Below are positions 55,529 to 64,000 of a DNA stretch of 64,000 nt, piece after piece (position 1 is the first letter of the stretch; each line of letters begins with the position of its first letter). Location: NCBI RefSeq assembly GCF_005049285.1, contig NZ_SOSC01000005.1:62001-126000 (forward strand). The letters run 5' to 3'. The notes under the pieces were generated by a model, which had not been told where the DNA came from, did no database searches, and was given only the letters and a program-made list of their open reading frames with translations. Both the position numbers and the translations under genes were made by a program. The stretch comes from Halorientalis salina (GTDB lineage: Archaea > Halobacteriota > Halobacteria > Halobacteriales > Haloarculaceae).

Positions 55529-55672
55529 TTACAGCTCGACCGGCTGTGTCACGTTCGACTGAATCCAGGCGTTGGGGTTCTCCGGATCGGAGATCATCGA
55601 GACGGTGCCCGCACCGAGCGGGAATTCTTCGTACAGTTCGCGGATCGTGGGATCGGTATCTGTCGTATGCAT
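55529..55672 (-). CDS. Small haloarchaeal protein (DUF7331-like)
   Basis: 47 residues from ATG 55672 (MHTTDTDPTIRELYEEFPLG). The conserved centre is ISDPENPNAWIQSN, seen in many small haloarchaeal proteins. The function is unknown. It directly follows the HalOD1 gene (eight bases apart), so they are probably transcribed together. Confidence 0.75.
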   Translation of the reverse strand: MHTTDTDPTIRELYEEFPLGAGTVSMISDPENPNAWIQSNVTQPVEL

Positions 55673-55680
55673 GGAGTTGT

Positions 55681-55941
55681 TTAGTGTTCGGGTCGGATTT
55701 CGGTGCCGTCGACGGTGACGGTCAGGTCGGAGTCGAGTTCGATCTCGTGACCGTGGTATCGGAACGTCACGCCCAGGTCGTCGGACGGTGATTCGAAGAG
55801 ACTGTCCAGCGCGTCGGGATCGATGACTGTGAACAGCGGGATATCGAGGTCGACCGGTTCGACGCCTTCGACCGTCGCAACGGCCTGGACTACCGCGTCG
55901 GTCGGTTGGTTGCTCCGCACCCGGGTTTGCATCGCATTCAT
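55681..55941 (-). CDS. HalOD1 output domain protein
   Basis: 86 residues consisting of a single HalOD1 domain: AVVQAVATVEGVEPVDLDIPLF, VIDPDALDSLFES and VTFRYHGHEIELDS. HalOD1 domains end several haloarchaeal signalling proteins; stand-alone copies like this may act as soluble output partners. Upstream lies a TATA-like tatacatata with a short palindrome (55981-56010) that is partly repeated beyond the Bat-like gene. Confidence 0.88.
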   Translation of the reverse strand: MNAMQTRVRSNQPTDAVVQAVATVEGVEPVDLDIPLFTVIDPDALDSLFESPSDDLGVTFRYHGHEIELDSDLTVTVDGTEIRPEH

Positions 55942-56380
55942 GGATAGACACAGCAGCGAGAGCGGCCTGAGGCTGGTGACTATATGTATAAGTCATCCCC
56001 GGATCGGGGAGTAACTGTATTCACAGCCGACTGCTGGGTTCGGAGTGGCACCCACACACAGCGTGCCGACAGGTCAGGAGTCGGCCGCAGTGACAGCGGG
56101 CGTCCCGCGAAACTGACGGTGGGCCGACGCTTCGACGTGTGGCTTTCGCTCGGTTTCGCCTGTCTCGGAGACGATTCGTGCGGGTTCCGCCCCGTTTCGG
56201 TCCGTAAGCTCGTGTTATGCCAGCCGTTCCGTCGGCCGCTCGGCACAACCGGTCGCTGTGAGAGCCTCGCGCGGTGGACCGCTATCGTCTCAGTCGACGG
56301 TACAGTTGCGGGGGAGACAGGTAGTAGGGTAATCCTTACCGTTGCGCTCTTTACCGGCAGAATCCTCCGGCTACGAAGAG
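55942..56380. other. Intergenic region before the Bat-type regulator
   Basis: Apart from the promoter motif at 55981-56010 I see no gene. The region between 56010 and 56340 is normal in GC with no convincing frame; it is probably a long upstream control region. Confidence 0.35.
55981..56010. promoter_or_regulatory. Shared motif: TATATGTAT plus CCCCGGATCGG palindrome (copy 1)
   Basis: tatatgtat (55981-55989) and tccccg gat cgggga (55996-56010). On the minus strand it reads palindrome, then TATA box, about 40 bases before the HalOD1 start. The same two pieces recur at 62121-62143. Confidence 0.5.
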
Positions 56381-59300
56381 ATGGAACGGTCCGGACCGAG
56401 GTGGCTCGTCTCGAAGGCGTTCAGGGAGCGGTTGGCGGTGAAGCTCGCAGTCTCACTGGTGGTGTCCGCGCTCGTTTTGGGGGCGTTCGGTATCGGTGCG
56501 ACGCTGCTGATCCGAGAGGACGTGAGCGGGACGGTGACCGAGAAGTACACCAGTATCGCGACACAGGAGAGCCAGACGCTCGAACTCTGGCACGAGAACA
56601 ACCAGGCGTTCCTGCAGGCAGCGAGCGCGACCCAGGACGTACAGAGCGACGACCGGGCGACGGTCCGCGCGTTCCTGCAGTCACAGAAGAACGGACGGGC
56701 TGACCGGATCCAGAACCTCCATTACGTGAACCGGACGAGCGGGACCGTCGAAGTCAGCACGAACGGGGACATCGAGGGACTGGCGTTCGACCGGATCGAC
56801 GCCCCGTGGACGGAACTCGGAAACCGATCGATCAGCGGCGTGGCGACGACTGGCGTCTACCAGGGGAACGGGAGCGACGAGAACCGACCGCTGATCGCCT
56901 ACGTCACACCGATCGACAGCGGCACCACCGGTCAGCAACCCCGGCTGCTCGTCGCGACTGTCCGGCCGTCGTCGTTCACTGAGCACGTCCAGAAACGGCC
57001 GGACACGCGGACGATGGTCGTCGATGGGGACGGGCGCGTGGTCTTCGCACACCGACCCGCGACACTGAGTGAGTACGCGTCCGATCAGGCGAGCAACGCA
57101 CCCGCCGACCGCGCACGGGCGGGGGGACCGTCGGCGCCGGGGGCACTGCGAGCGCCGGCTTCGACGACGGTCGCCAACGCGCTCGGGGTTCAACCCGGCA
57201 CTGACGTGTTCGTCGGCTACGATCAGGTGGCCGGTACCGACTGGGTCGTCCTGGTCCACACACCGGCCAGCCGAGCGATGGGTCTCGTCGATAACATCAC
57301 CGAGTTCGGGCTCCTCGCGACCCTCCTGGGCGTCGGCCTCGTCGCGTTCGTCGGGTACTACCTCGGGAAGGACCTCACCGAAGCCATCGAGCGGCTCGCC
57401 GGGAAGGCGAAACGCCTGGCAGCAGGGGAGTACGACGTCGACCTCTCGACGAACCGCACCGACGACATCGGCCGGCTATACGGGAGTTTCGAGCGGATGG
57501 CCGCCGCACTCAGTGCGCGCGAACAGTCGCTGGGGTCCGAACGTGACCGGCTCGGGGCCCTGTTCGAGAACTCGACGGACAGTATCGTCCAGGTGGACAT
57601 CCGCGGGGACGAACCGGAGATCGTCGACGTCAATCGCTGCTTCGAGAAGCGCTTCGGCTACGAGCGCGAGGACGTCGTCGGGGAGTCGTTGATCGACCTC
57701 ATCGTGCCGGCCGAGTACGCGGGCGAAACCGGCGAGATCCTCCACGGGGCCAAACACGGCGACCCCGTCGAGCGAGAGGTCCTCCGGGAGACGGTCGACG
57801 GCGAGCGGGCCTTTCGCTTCCGCTTCGTCCCGATACGGAGCGAGGACGAAATCGATGGGGAGTTCACCGAAGGTTACGCGGTGTACACCGACATCACCGA
57901 GCGCAGACAGACCCGGGAGCGTCTCGAAGCCGCCAACCGGAGTCTCCGCGACCTCCACGAGGTCACGACGGACCGGGGGGACTTCGAGGCGACCACGGAA
58001 CGGCTGCTCGAACTCGGCTGTGAGCGGTTCGACCTCGACCTGGGTATCCTCTCGCACGTCGTGGACGGGCAGTACGAGATCGCCGATGTCGTCGATCCAG
58101 CCGGAACGATCGCCGACGGCGACGTCTTCGACCTGGGGGAGACGGTCTGTGACATCACCCTCGGGAGCGACACGAGCAACGTGGTCACCCTGCCGGACAT
58201 CGGCGCGACCGAACACCGGACACACCCGGCCTACCAGACCAGGATCGCCGAAGCGTACATCGGGACACCCGTGGTCGTCGACGGCGAAACGTACGGGACG
58301 GTCAACTTCTCGAGTCAGTCACCGAAAGACGGGGCGTTCACCGAAAGCGAGTGTGAGTTCATCAAACTCCTCGCCCAGTGGCTCGGCGTCGAACTCGAAC
58401 GCCGGCAGCGAGAGCGGGAACTGGAAGTCGCCGAGGCGCTCTTCGAGAACACGCAGGACCTGCTTTTCGTCAACGAGGTCTGCGAGGACGGCGAGTTCCG
58501 GATGGAGCGTGTGAATCCGGCCTTCGAGACGGAAACCGGGTTCACGAACGCGGACGTTCGCGGACAGAATCTTCGGGAGGTCTTCGGCGACGACGAGGGA
58601 CGCGCGATGCGGGAGAACAACCGCGAGTGTCTTCGCCGGTGTGAGCCCATCAAATACGAAGAAGAGGTCTCTGTCCGCGACGAGGAGCGGTTCTGGGAGA
58701 CGCGACTGGCACCGGTGGTCATCGACGGCGAGGTCGCACAGATCGTCGGCGCCTCGGTCGACATCTCCGAACGGAAACGCCAGGAGGAAGAACTCGAACG
58801 CCAGCGCCACCTCCTCGAACGGACCCAGCAACTCGCACACGTCGGCGGCTGGGAATTCGATGCGGCCTCAGAGACACACCGATGGACGGACGAAGTCTAT
58901 CGCATTCACGGGCTACCACAGGACTACGAACTGACACATTCGGAGTGGATCGAGTTCTACCATCCCGACGATAGAGCACTGATCGAGGATGTAGTCGAGC
59001 GCTGTATCACCGACGGCGAACCCTATGATCTGGAGATACGGGTGATTCTCCCCAGCGGCGAGACACGCTGGCTCCGCACACGGGGACAGCCGTGGTACGA
59101 CGACGACGAGATCATCGGTGCACGAGGAGCGGTCCAGGACATCACCGACCGCAAACGCCACGAGGAGGAACTCGAACGCCAGCGCACGCTCCTCGAACGG
59201 ACCCAGCAACTCGCCGACGTGGGCGGCTGGGAACTCGACATCCGGTCCGGTCACCCCTACGACGTGCAACTCACGGACGAGCTCAAACGGATCCACGAGG

Positions 59301-62074
59301 TGCCGCTCGACGAGCCGTTCGACATGGCGAAAGCGATCGAGTTCTACCACCCCGAAGACCGACCGCGCGTCAGCGCGGCGGTCGAACACGTCATCGAGAC
59401 CGGCGAGCCCTACGACCTCGAAGCCCGGCTCATCACGGCCACGGGCGGCGAGCGCTGGATCCGGACGAACAGCGAGCCAGTGTTCGCCGACGGGGAAGTC
59501 ATCAAGCTACGGGGTGCACTCCAGGACATCACCGAGCGCAAGGAGCGCGAGCGGAAACTGGAAGCGACCACCGAACGGCTCGACTCGGTCGTGTCGAACA
59601 TCCCGGTCATCCTGTACGCTATCGATCCCGACGGGGTCTTCACCCTCTCCGAGGGGAAGGGGCTGGCCAAACTCGGGCTGGACCCCGGCGCGGTCGTCGG
59701 CGAGTCGATACACGACGTCTACCCGGACCACGCGGAGATCCGCCACGACATCGAGCGGGCGCTGGACGGGGAGCGCCCGACGGTGACCCGCGAGGTCGAT
59801 GGCGTGGTGTTCGAGAGCACGTATCAGCCAGTATACGACAGCGACGGCGAACTGACGGAAGTGATCGGGGTCTCGTTCGACGTGACCGAGCGCAAAGACC
59901 GCGAGCAGGAACTGCGATGGCAACAGCACCTCCTCAAACAGACCCAGCAGCTGGCAAACGTCGGCGGCTGGGAACTCGACATCCGGAGCGGGGCCCCGTA
60001 CTCGGGGATGGTCACGGACGAAGTCAATCGCATCCACGAGGTGCCCCCGGAGGCGGAGTTCGACATGGAGGACGGAATCGGGTTCTACCACCCCGAGGAC
60101 CAGCCGCGCGTCCGCGCGGCCGTCGAAGGTGTCATCGAGACCGGCGAGCCCTACGACCTCGAAGCGCGGCTCATCACTGCACGGGACAACGAGCGCTGGG
60201 TCCGGACGGTCGGAGAGCCAGTGTACGAGGACGGCGATCTCGTCACGGTTCGGGGTGCGTTCCAGGACATCACCGAACGCAAGCAGCGCGAACTCGCACT
60301 GGAATCGCTCCACGTCGCGACCCGGGAGTTGCTGCACACCGAATCCGAGGAGGACATCTGCGACGTCGTCGTCGACATCGCCGAGGAGATCACCGACGTT
60401 CCGGGCGTCGGCCTCTACGTGCTCGATAGCGAACACAGCGAGTTCGTTCCGGCCGCGTTCACGGCGGGACTTATCGACCTCTGTGACGGCACGCCGTCGC
60501 TGCCGATGGGGGACGAGCAGTCGCCCGCCTGGAACGCGTTCGTCAGCGGAGAGACGGTCCCCGTCGACGCGACGACCATCCCGTGGTCCGGTCGCGACGG
60601 ATCACAGGAGACCGAGACTCACACGACTACGCGGGCAGATCCGGCGGAGTCCCGAACGCCGCCAGCCGATCGCATCCGGAACGGGCTGTTCGTGCCGGTC
60701 GGGGACCACGGCGTCCTGGCGGCGCTTTCCGCGGACGAGGGGGCCCTCGACGCCGGTACCCGACAACTGATCGAGACGCTCGTCGCGACGGCGGAGGCCG
60801 CCTTCGACCGCCTCGAAAGCGAAGCGAGCCTCCGCGAACGGGACGTGCAACTCCAGGCACGGAACAGCAGACTCGGTCGGCAGGTCCGGATCACCGACAT
60901 CCTTCGGAGCATCGACCAATCGCTGATCGACGCCACTTCCCGCGCGGAGATCCAGACCGCCGTCTGTGATCGACTGGTCGAAAGCGAGATGGTGTCGTTC
61001 GCCTGGATCGGCGAACGGGACCCGACCGACGAGACGATCCGCCCAAATACCTGGGCCGGGGACGGCCACCGCTACCTCGACACCGTGTCGCTGGCCAGCA
61101 GCGACGAACCCGCAGCGCGGACGGCCGAAACGCGGACACCGACAGTCGTCTCGAGCGTCGTCGACCGCCTCCGATCCGAGCCCTGGCGGAAGGTCGCGCT
61201 CGAACACGGGTTCCAGTCGGTCATCAGCGTCCCCGTCAGACACGGCGAGTACACCTACGGCGTCCTGACGGCCTACGCGCCCGAGCCGAACGCGTTCGGC
61301 GATCTCGAACGGCCGGTGTTCGTCGAACTCGGCGAGACCGTCGGGAACACGATCAACGCCGTCCGGACCAAACAGGCGCTGTACGCCGACAGCGTGACGG
61401 AGCTGAAACTCCGGTTCACCGGCGAGGAGTCGCTCCTGTTGAAGCTCGCGACCGAGGCGGACTGCCGCGTGGCGTTCGACGGAGTCTCGACTGACGGGGG
61501 CGACGAGACGCAACTATTCTTCAGCGCCACCGGGGCGGACCCGGAGGCGGTAACCGCGATCCTCGGCCGACTCGTGGTCGCCACCGATCCGAGAGTCATC
61601 AGCACGAACGAGGACGGGGCGCGCTTCGAGGCCACCATCTCGGACGGACTGCTCGCCGCGACGCTCGTCTCCCAGGGCGTCAGCACCCGCTCGATGGTCG
61701 CGGAGAACGGGACGCTCGACGTCGTCATCGACGTGTCGCGCCAGACCGACATCAGGGAGTTGGTCCAACTGCTCGAAGACCGGTATCAGTCGGCCGAGTT
61801 GGTCGCCCGGCGGAACGTCGAGCGGTCCCTCGGAACGAAAGCCGACCTCGTCGAGTCGCTCCTCGAGGAGTTGACCCAGCGCCAGCGCGAAATCCTCATG
61901 ACGGCCTACTACAGCGGCTTCTTCGAGTGCCCGCGGGAGACCACTGGCCAGGAGATCGCGACCATGCTCGACGTCTCACAGCCCACCGTCAACCGGCACC
62001 TCCGCCTCGCCCAGCAGTCGCTGCTCGATCAGCTGTTCGATACCGAGTACGAGACCCCGGTAGCCACAGCCTAA
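56381..62074 (+). CDS. Membrane-anchored PAS/GAF multi-sensor with Bat-type HTH
   Basis: 1,897 residues from ATG 56381. In order: TM helix (about 19-45), an extracellular sensor region (about 46-300), second TM (about 309-329), HAMP (330-385), PAS1 (390-510), GAF1 (525-680), PAS2 to PAS6 (about 685-1300), GAF2 (1307-1480), GAF3 (1500-1663), a bacterio-opsin-activator middle domain (1667-1820) and a C-terminal HTH_10 (LTQRQREILMTAYYSGFFECP...VSQPTVNRHLRLA). There is no kinase domain, so it would be a one-component regulator held in the membrane. PAS4 and PAS6 are nearly identical. Its target genes are unknown. Confidence 0.9.
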   Translation: MERSGPRWLVSKAFRERLAVKLAVSLVVSALVLGAFGIGATLLIREDVSGTVTEKYTSIATQESQTLELWHENNQAFLQAASATQDVQSDDRATVRAFLQSQKNGRADRIQNLHYVNRTSGTVEVSTNGDIEGLAFDRIDAPWTELGNRSISGVATTGVYQGNGSDENRPLIAYVTPIDSGTTGQQPRLLVATVRPSSFTEHVQKRPDTRTMVVDGDGRVVFAHRPATLSEYASDQASNAPADRARAGGPSAPGALRAPASTTVANALGVQPGTDVFVGYDQVAGTDWVVLVHTPASRAMGLVDNITEFGLLATLLGVGLVAFVGYYLGKDLTEAIERLAGKAKRLAAGEYDVDLSTNRTDDIGRLYGSFERMAAALSAREQSLGSERDRLGALFENSTDSIVQVDIRGDEPEIVDVNRCFEKRFGYEREDVVGESLIDLIVPAEYAGETGEILHGAKHGDPVEREVLRETVDGERAFRFRFVPIRSEDEIDGEFTEGYAVYTDITERRQTRERLEAANRSLRDLHEVTTDRGDFEATTERLLELGCERFDLDLGILSHVVDGQYEIADVVDPAGTIADGDVFDLGETVCDITLGSDTSNVVTLPDIGATEHRTHPAYQTRIAEAYIGTPVVVDGETYGTVNFSSQSPKDGAFTESECEFIKLLAQWLGVELERRQRERELEVAEALFENTQDLLFVNEVCEDGEFRMERVNPAFETETGFTNADVRGQNLREVFGDDEGRAMRENNRECLRRCEPIKYEEEVSVRDEERFWETRLAPVVIDGEVAQIVGASVDISERKRQEEELERQRHLLERTQQLAHVGGWEFDAASETHRWTDEVYRIHGLPQDYELTHSEWIEFYHPDDRALIEDVVERCITDGEPYDLEIRVILPSGETRWLRTRGQPWYDDDEIIGARGAVQDITDRKRHEEELERQRTLLERTQQLADVGGWELDIRSGHPYDVQLTDELKRIHEVPLDEPFDMAKAIEFYHPEDRPRVSAAVEHVIETGEPYDLEARLITATGGERWIRTNSEPVFADGEVIKLRGALQDITERKERERKLEATTERLDSVVSNIPVILYAIDPDGVFTLSEGKGLAKLGLDPGAVVGESIHDVYPDHAEIRHDIERALDGERPTVTREVDGVVFESTYQPVYDSDGELTEVIGVSFDVTERKDREQELRWQQHLLKQTQQLANVGGWELDIRSGAPYSGMVTDEVNRIHEVPPEAEFDMEDGIGFYHPEDQPRVRAAVEGVIETGEPYDLEARLITARDNERWVRTVGEPVYEDGDLVTVRGAFQDITERKQRELALESLHVATRELLHTESEEDICDVVVDIAEEITDVPGVGLYVLDSEHSEFVPAAFTAGLIDLCDGTPSLPMGDEQSPAWNAFVSGETVPVDATTIPWSGRDGSQETETHTTTRADPAESRTPPADRIRNGLFVPVGDHGVLAALSADEGALDAGTRQLIETLVATAEAAFDRLESEASLRERDVQLQARNSRLGRQVRITDILRSIDQSLIDATSRAEIQTAVCDRLVESEMVSFAWIGERDPTDETIRPNTWAGDGHRYLDTVSLASSDEPAARTAETRTPTVVSSVVDRLRSEPWRKVALEHGFQSVISVPVRHGEYTYGVLTAYAPEPNAFGDLERPVFVELGETVGNTINAVRTKQALYADSVTELKLRFTGEESLLLKLATEADCRVAFDGVSTDGGDETQLFFSATGADPEAVTAILGRLVVATDPRVISTNEDGARFEATISDGLLAATLVSQGVSTRSMVAENGTLDVVIDVSRQTDIRELVQLLEDRYQSAELVARRNVERSLGTKADLVESLLEELTQRQREILMTAYYSGFFECPRETTGQEIATMLDVSQPTVNRHLRLAQQSLLDQLFDTEYETPVATA

Positions 62075-62120
62075 GGGAGTGATTCGTCCCGCTTCCGCTG
62101 TCTGCGGTCCGAGGCGAGCG

Positions 62121-62143
62121 TATATGTATTGCCCCCGGATCGG
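62121..62143. promoter_or_regulatory. Shared motif: TATATGTAT plus CCCCGGATCGG (copy 2)
   Basis: tatatgtat (62121-62129), tgc, then ccccggatcgg (62133-62143), 47 bases after the Bat-type gene and 128 bases before the MaoC gene. The spacing between the pieces is four bases shorter than in copy 1. Confidence 0.5.
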
Positions 62144-62248
62144 CGGGCGGGGTATACACGTACCGGCCAGCCATATCGGTAACAGGACCCTACCGCAGGG
62201 TAGCCGGGGCACGGGGCGACACCGCTCGTCCCGACCCCGCATCAACAG

Positions 62249-62839
62249 ATGTTACAGAACACACTCACCGACTCGTCGACACACCTCCGAGCGAGTCTCC
62301 TCGAAGCGAACCGCGCACTGCTGGCCGCAACCGGCGTCTCGACCGCGCCAGCCGATGGGACCGACCGGGGACCCGAGAGCGTCGAACCGGCCGCCGATCT
62401 CCCTGGCTGGGACGTAACGACCGACATCGCCGACGACGAACGGCTCAGCGTCGGGGACAGTATCGAGTTCGCCAAGACCGTCTCGGACGCGGACGTCAGG
62501 CGATTCGCCGCCGCGAGCGGCGACACCAACCCAATCCACTTAGACGAGGACGCCGCGAGCGACACCCGGTTCGGAAACCGCATCGCCCACGGCCTGCTCG
62601 TCTCGGGACTCATCAGCGCCGCACTGGCCCGGCTCCCGGGCGGCGTCGTCTACCTCTCGCAGGACCTGGAGTTCCACAACCCGGTGGCCGTCGGCGACCG
62701 GGTCAGCGCCGACTGTTCGATCGTCGAATCCCTCGGCGACGACCGCTACCGGCTATCGACGACCATCAGTGACGACGACGGCGTCGTCGTGGACGGCGAG
62801 GCAGTGGTACTGGTCGAACGCGACAGCACCGCCGAGTAG
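62249..62839 (+). CDS. MaoC family (R)-enoyl-CoA hydratase-like protein
   Basis: 196 residues. The hot-dog fold hydratase 2 motif is FAAASGDTNPIHLDEDAASDTRFGNRIAHGLL (catalytic Asp and His), with NPVAVGDRVSADC after it. An N-terminal extension (about 1-55, helical) precedes the domain. Such enzymes hydrate enoyl-CoA, often linked to polyhydroxyalkanoate supply in haloarchaea; no pha genes are in the window, so the role is inferred. Confidence 0.88.
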   Translation: MLQNTLTDSSTHLRASLLEANRALLAATGVSTAPADGTDRGPESVEPAADLPGWDVTTDIADDERLSVGDSIEFAKTVSDADVRRFAAASGDTNPIHLDEDAASDTRFGNRIAHGLLVSGLISAALARLPGGVVYLSQDLEFHNPVAVGDRVSADCSIVESLGDDRYRLSTTISDDDGVVVDGEAVVLVERDSTAE

Positions 62840-62865
62840 CCACTGAGACGTACGGAGAACCTCCC

Positions 62866-63495
62866 TTAACGCGAGAGGAACCGCGCCCCGTGTCGCCGTT
62901 TCTGTAGCAGGTAGACGACCGCCGCAACGAACCCGAAGAGCCCGCCCGCAGCCAGAAAGAAGCTCGGCTGGCTGATCAGCGTGAACACTAGCATGATCGC
63001 CAGCGGAATATAGTAGGTCCAGCTGGGCGTCCAGGCGGTCGTCTCCGATCCGTCCGCAGCCGCGTCCTCGTTCTTGTCAGTTCCCGAGTTCTCACTGTTT
63101 TCGGCGGCGATGGCGTGGGCGACCCGTTCGTGATAGACGTGCTGGGCAAGGAACACCGGTGACATCCCGGCAACGATGAACGAGAACAGCGGTCGTTGCA
63201 CGACTATGAGCATCGGGATCGCGAGTACAGGAAGCAGCAGTGCCGCGAGCGCGTGTATCTGCCAGGGAATCGCCCGCCAGACGGGCAGCAAGACGGTTAT
63301 CCGCGGGAGCGACGGTAGCGAAACCGACGGCGACTCGACGGTCGCAGTCCCCCCATCGGACGCGGTCGCCGCTGCCGTCGCCGGCGTACAGTCGTGGTCG
63401 TCGGGTAACCGACAGTCCACGCAGAAGGCGTTCCCGCAGTCGTGACAGTCGTATGTGGTATCCATCCCCTCCCCACACTCGGCACAGGTCCCCAT
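62866..63495 (-). CDS. Membrane protein with AN1-like zinc finger
   Basis: 209 residues. The N-terminus is a zinc-finger of the AN1/B-box sort: CAECGEGMDTTYDCHDCGNAFCVDCRLPDDHDC. After a Ser/Thr linker come four transmembrane helices (about 80-98, 102-118, 160-178 and 182-198). The fusion of a zinc finger with a rhomboid-free membrane region occurs in haloarchaea, with unknown function. It stands between two unrelated genes. Confidence 0.75.
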   Translation of the reverse strand: MGTCAECGEGMDTTYDCHDCGNAFCVDCRLPDDHDCTPATAAATASDGGTATVESPSVSLPSLPRITVLLPVWRAIPWQIHALAALLLPVLAIPMLIVVQRPLFSFIVAGMSPVFLAQHVYHERVAHAIAAENSENSGTDKNEDAAADGSETTAWTPSWTYYIPLAIMLVFTLISQPSFFLAAGGLFGFVAAVVYLLQKRRHGARFLSR

Positions 63496-63534
63496 ACATC
63501 GTTAAATTCGGATAATATCGTATGAATCTTTCCA

Positions 63535-63672
63535 CCGCTCCTTGAAAAACGTGGTCTCCGTGAGCCGTAGGCGAACGGAGGCTCGGAAGACGCGTCGCGT
63601 CTTCCGGTGGCGAAAAAGACGCGAGCGACAGAGTCGCTCGCGTGAACCGCGCGCCTGCGGCGCGCGGATGCT
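63535..63672 (-). repeat. Hairpin repeat unit C (TGAACC...ATGCT core) with nested hairpins
   Basis: Starts ccgctccttgaaaaac as in unit B and ends tgaacc, stem ccgcgcgcc/ggcgcgcgg (loop tgc), atgct. The first stem is cgcgagcgac/gtcgctcgcg (loop aga, 63620-63642). Compared with unit B it carries an extra 55 or so bases (63556-63605) with stems ctccgt/acggag and ggaagacgcg/cgcgtcttcc. It lies just 3' of mptA. Confidence 0.75.
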
Positions 63673-63675
63673 GGT

Positions 63676-64000
63676 CTAGTTCTCGCCGTTGACTTCGCCC
63701 TGCAGCGTCGAGAACTCGGCGACTCGCTCGGCGTGGGCGTTGTGCTGGTGGATAGACTCGTCGTTGGACTGTTTCATCGTCACGATGGCGTCCTCGGGGA
63801 GGTCCGGGAACGCGTCGACGACGCCCTCGGCCATCGAGCGCACGCAGTCCTCGACGAACTTGGCGTCCTTGTGTGACTCGTAGGTCATGTGGTCCTCGTC
63901 GGGCCGTTTGGCCAGATTGTAGATGCGCGCGCTCATCGAGTCGCGGGCGACCCGGATGATGTCGTTCAGGTCCGCTTCGGGCGCGCCCTCGCTCTCGATG
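63676..64000 (-). CDS. mptA: GTP cyclohydrolase MptA (partial)
   Basis: Only the C-terminal 107 residues are in the window; the start lies beyond the right edge. The sequence [23 protein letters not shown] and [25 protein letters not shown] match archaeal MptA/FolE2, the Fe-dependent GTP cyclohydrolase that starts methanopterin-type and related pterin synthesis; haloarchaea use it for folate. The histidine cluster IHQHNAH is characteristic. The stop sits four bases after a hairpin repeat unit. Confidence 0.9.
   Translation of the reverse strand, partial: IESEGAPEADLNDIIRVARDSMSARIYNLAKRPDEDHMTYESHKDAKFVEDCVRSMAEGVVDAFPDLPEDAIVTMKQSNDESIHQHNAHAERVAEFSTLQGEVNGEN

Overview
The window is a GC-rich haloarchaeal chromosome segment. 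The predicted proteins are strongly acidic, TATA boxes lie about 25 bases before start codons (leaderless transcripts), and archaeal families are present: type II methionine aminopeptidase, class I HMG-CoA reductase, split GMP synthetase, NurA, TrmB, HalOD1, Bat-type HTH and PGF-CTERM. A member of the Halobacteriales is clear; Haloarculaceae is only a guess. The window opens inside a nucleoside phosphorylase gene and closes inside mptA.

Layout. 0-9 kb: nucleoside catabolism (udp, deoC), a spermidine-synthase-like membrane protein, a tRNA methylthiotransferase, a CDF transporter and a HIT protein. 9-17 kb: map, icd, a cupin, hmgA, a PhoD phosphatase and a Tat lipoprotein. 17-22 kb: an amidohydrolase and the NAD operon nadA-nadB-nadC. 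22.3-24.0 kb: a broken TnpB element. 24-30 kb: gpmI, nurA and two convergent surface-protein genes whose 3' ends share an AT-rich block. 30-35 kb: pyrG-guaA(B) with a PH-like membrane protein and a small Rossmann-like protein. 35-43 kb: a large PGF-CTERM surface protein, moaB, a dehydrogenase, a 7TM histidine kinase and prpD. 43.2-44.9 kb: a second, full-length TnpB element. 45-50 kb: SDR, an IDI-like Nudix protein, a lipid kinase, PHP, lrp and carA. 50-52 kb: an AT-rich insertion beside tRNA-Ile(GAU). 52-64 kb: fxsA, a thioredoxin-fold protein, a TrmB regulator, HalOD1, a 1,897-residue membrane-anchored Bat-type regulator, MaoC and mptA.

The most unusual signal is structural. Seven short double-hairpin units (two 5-9 bp stems, nearly always with 3-base loops, 5-7 bases apart) sit in or beside the TnpB elements and, in frame, inside nadB and a cupin gene. 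Their stem sequences differ from copy to copy while the pairing stays perfect. A second hairpin family shares a TGAACC...ATGCT core (about 52.7-52.9 and 63.5-63.7 kb). A third consists of roughly 80-base palindromes between convergent genes (6.5 and 8.8 kb), and a fourth is a 110-base element with 16-base perfect terminal inverted repeats (7.6 kb). Both TnpB copies carry Gly-Gly where the RuvC-II Glu-Asp is expected, so they may be nuclease-deficient.
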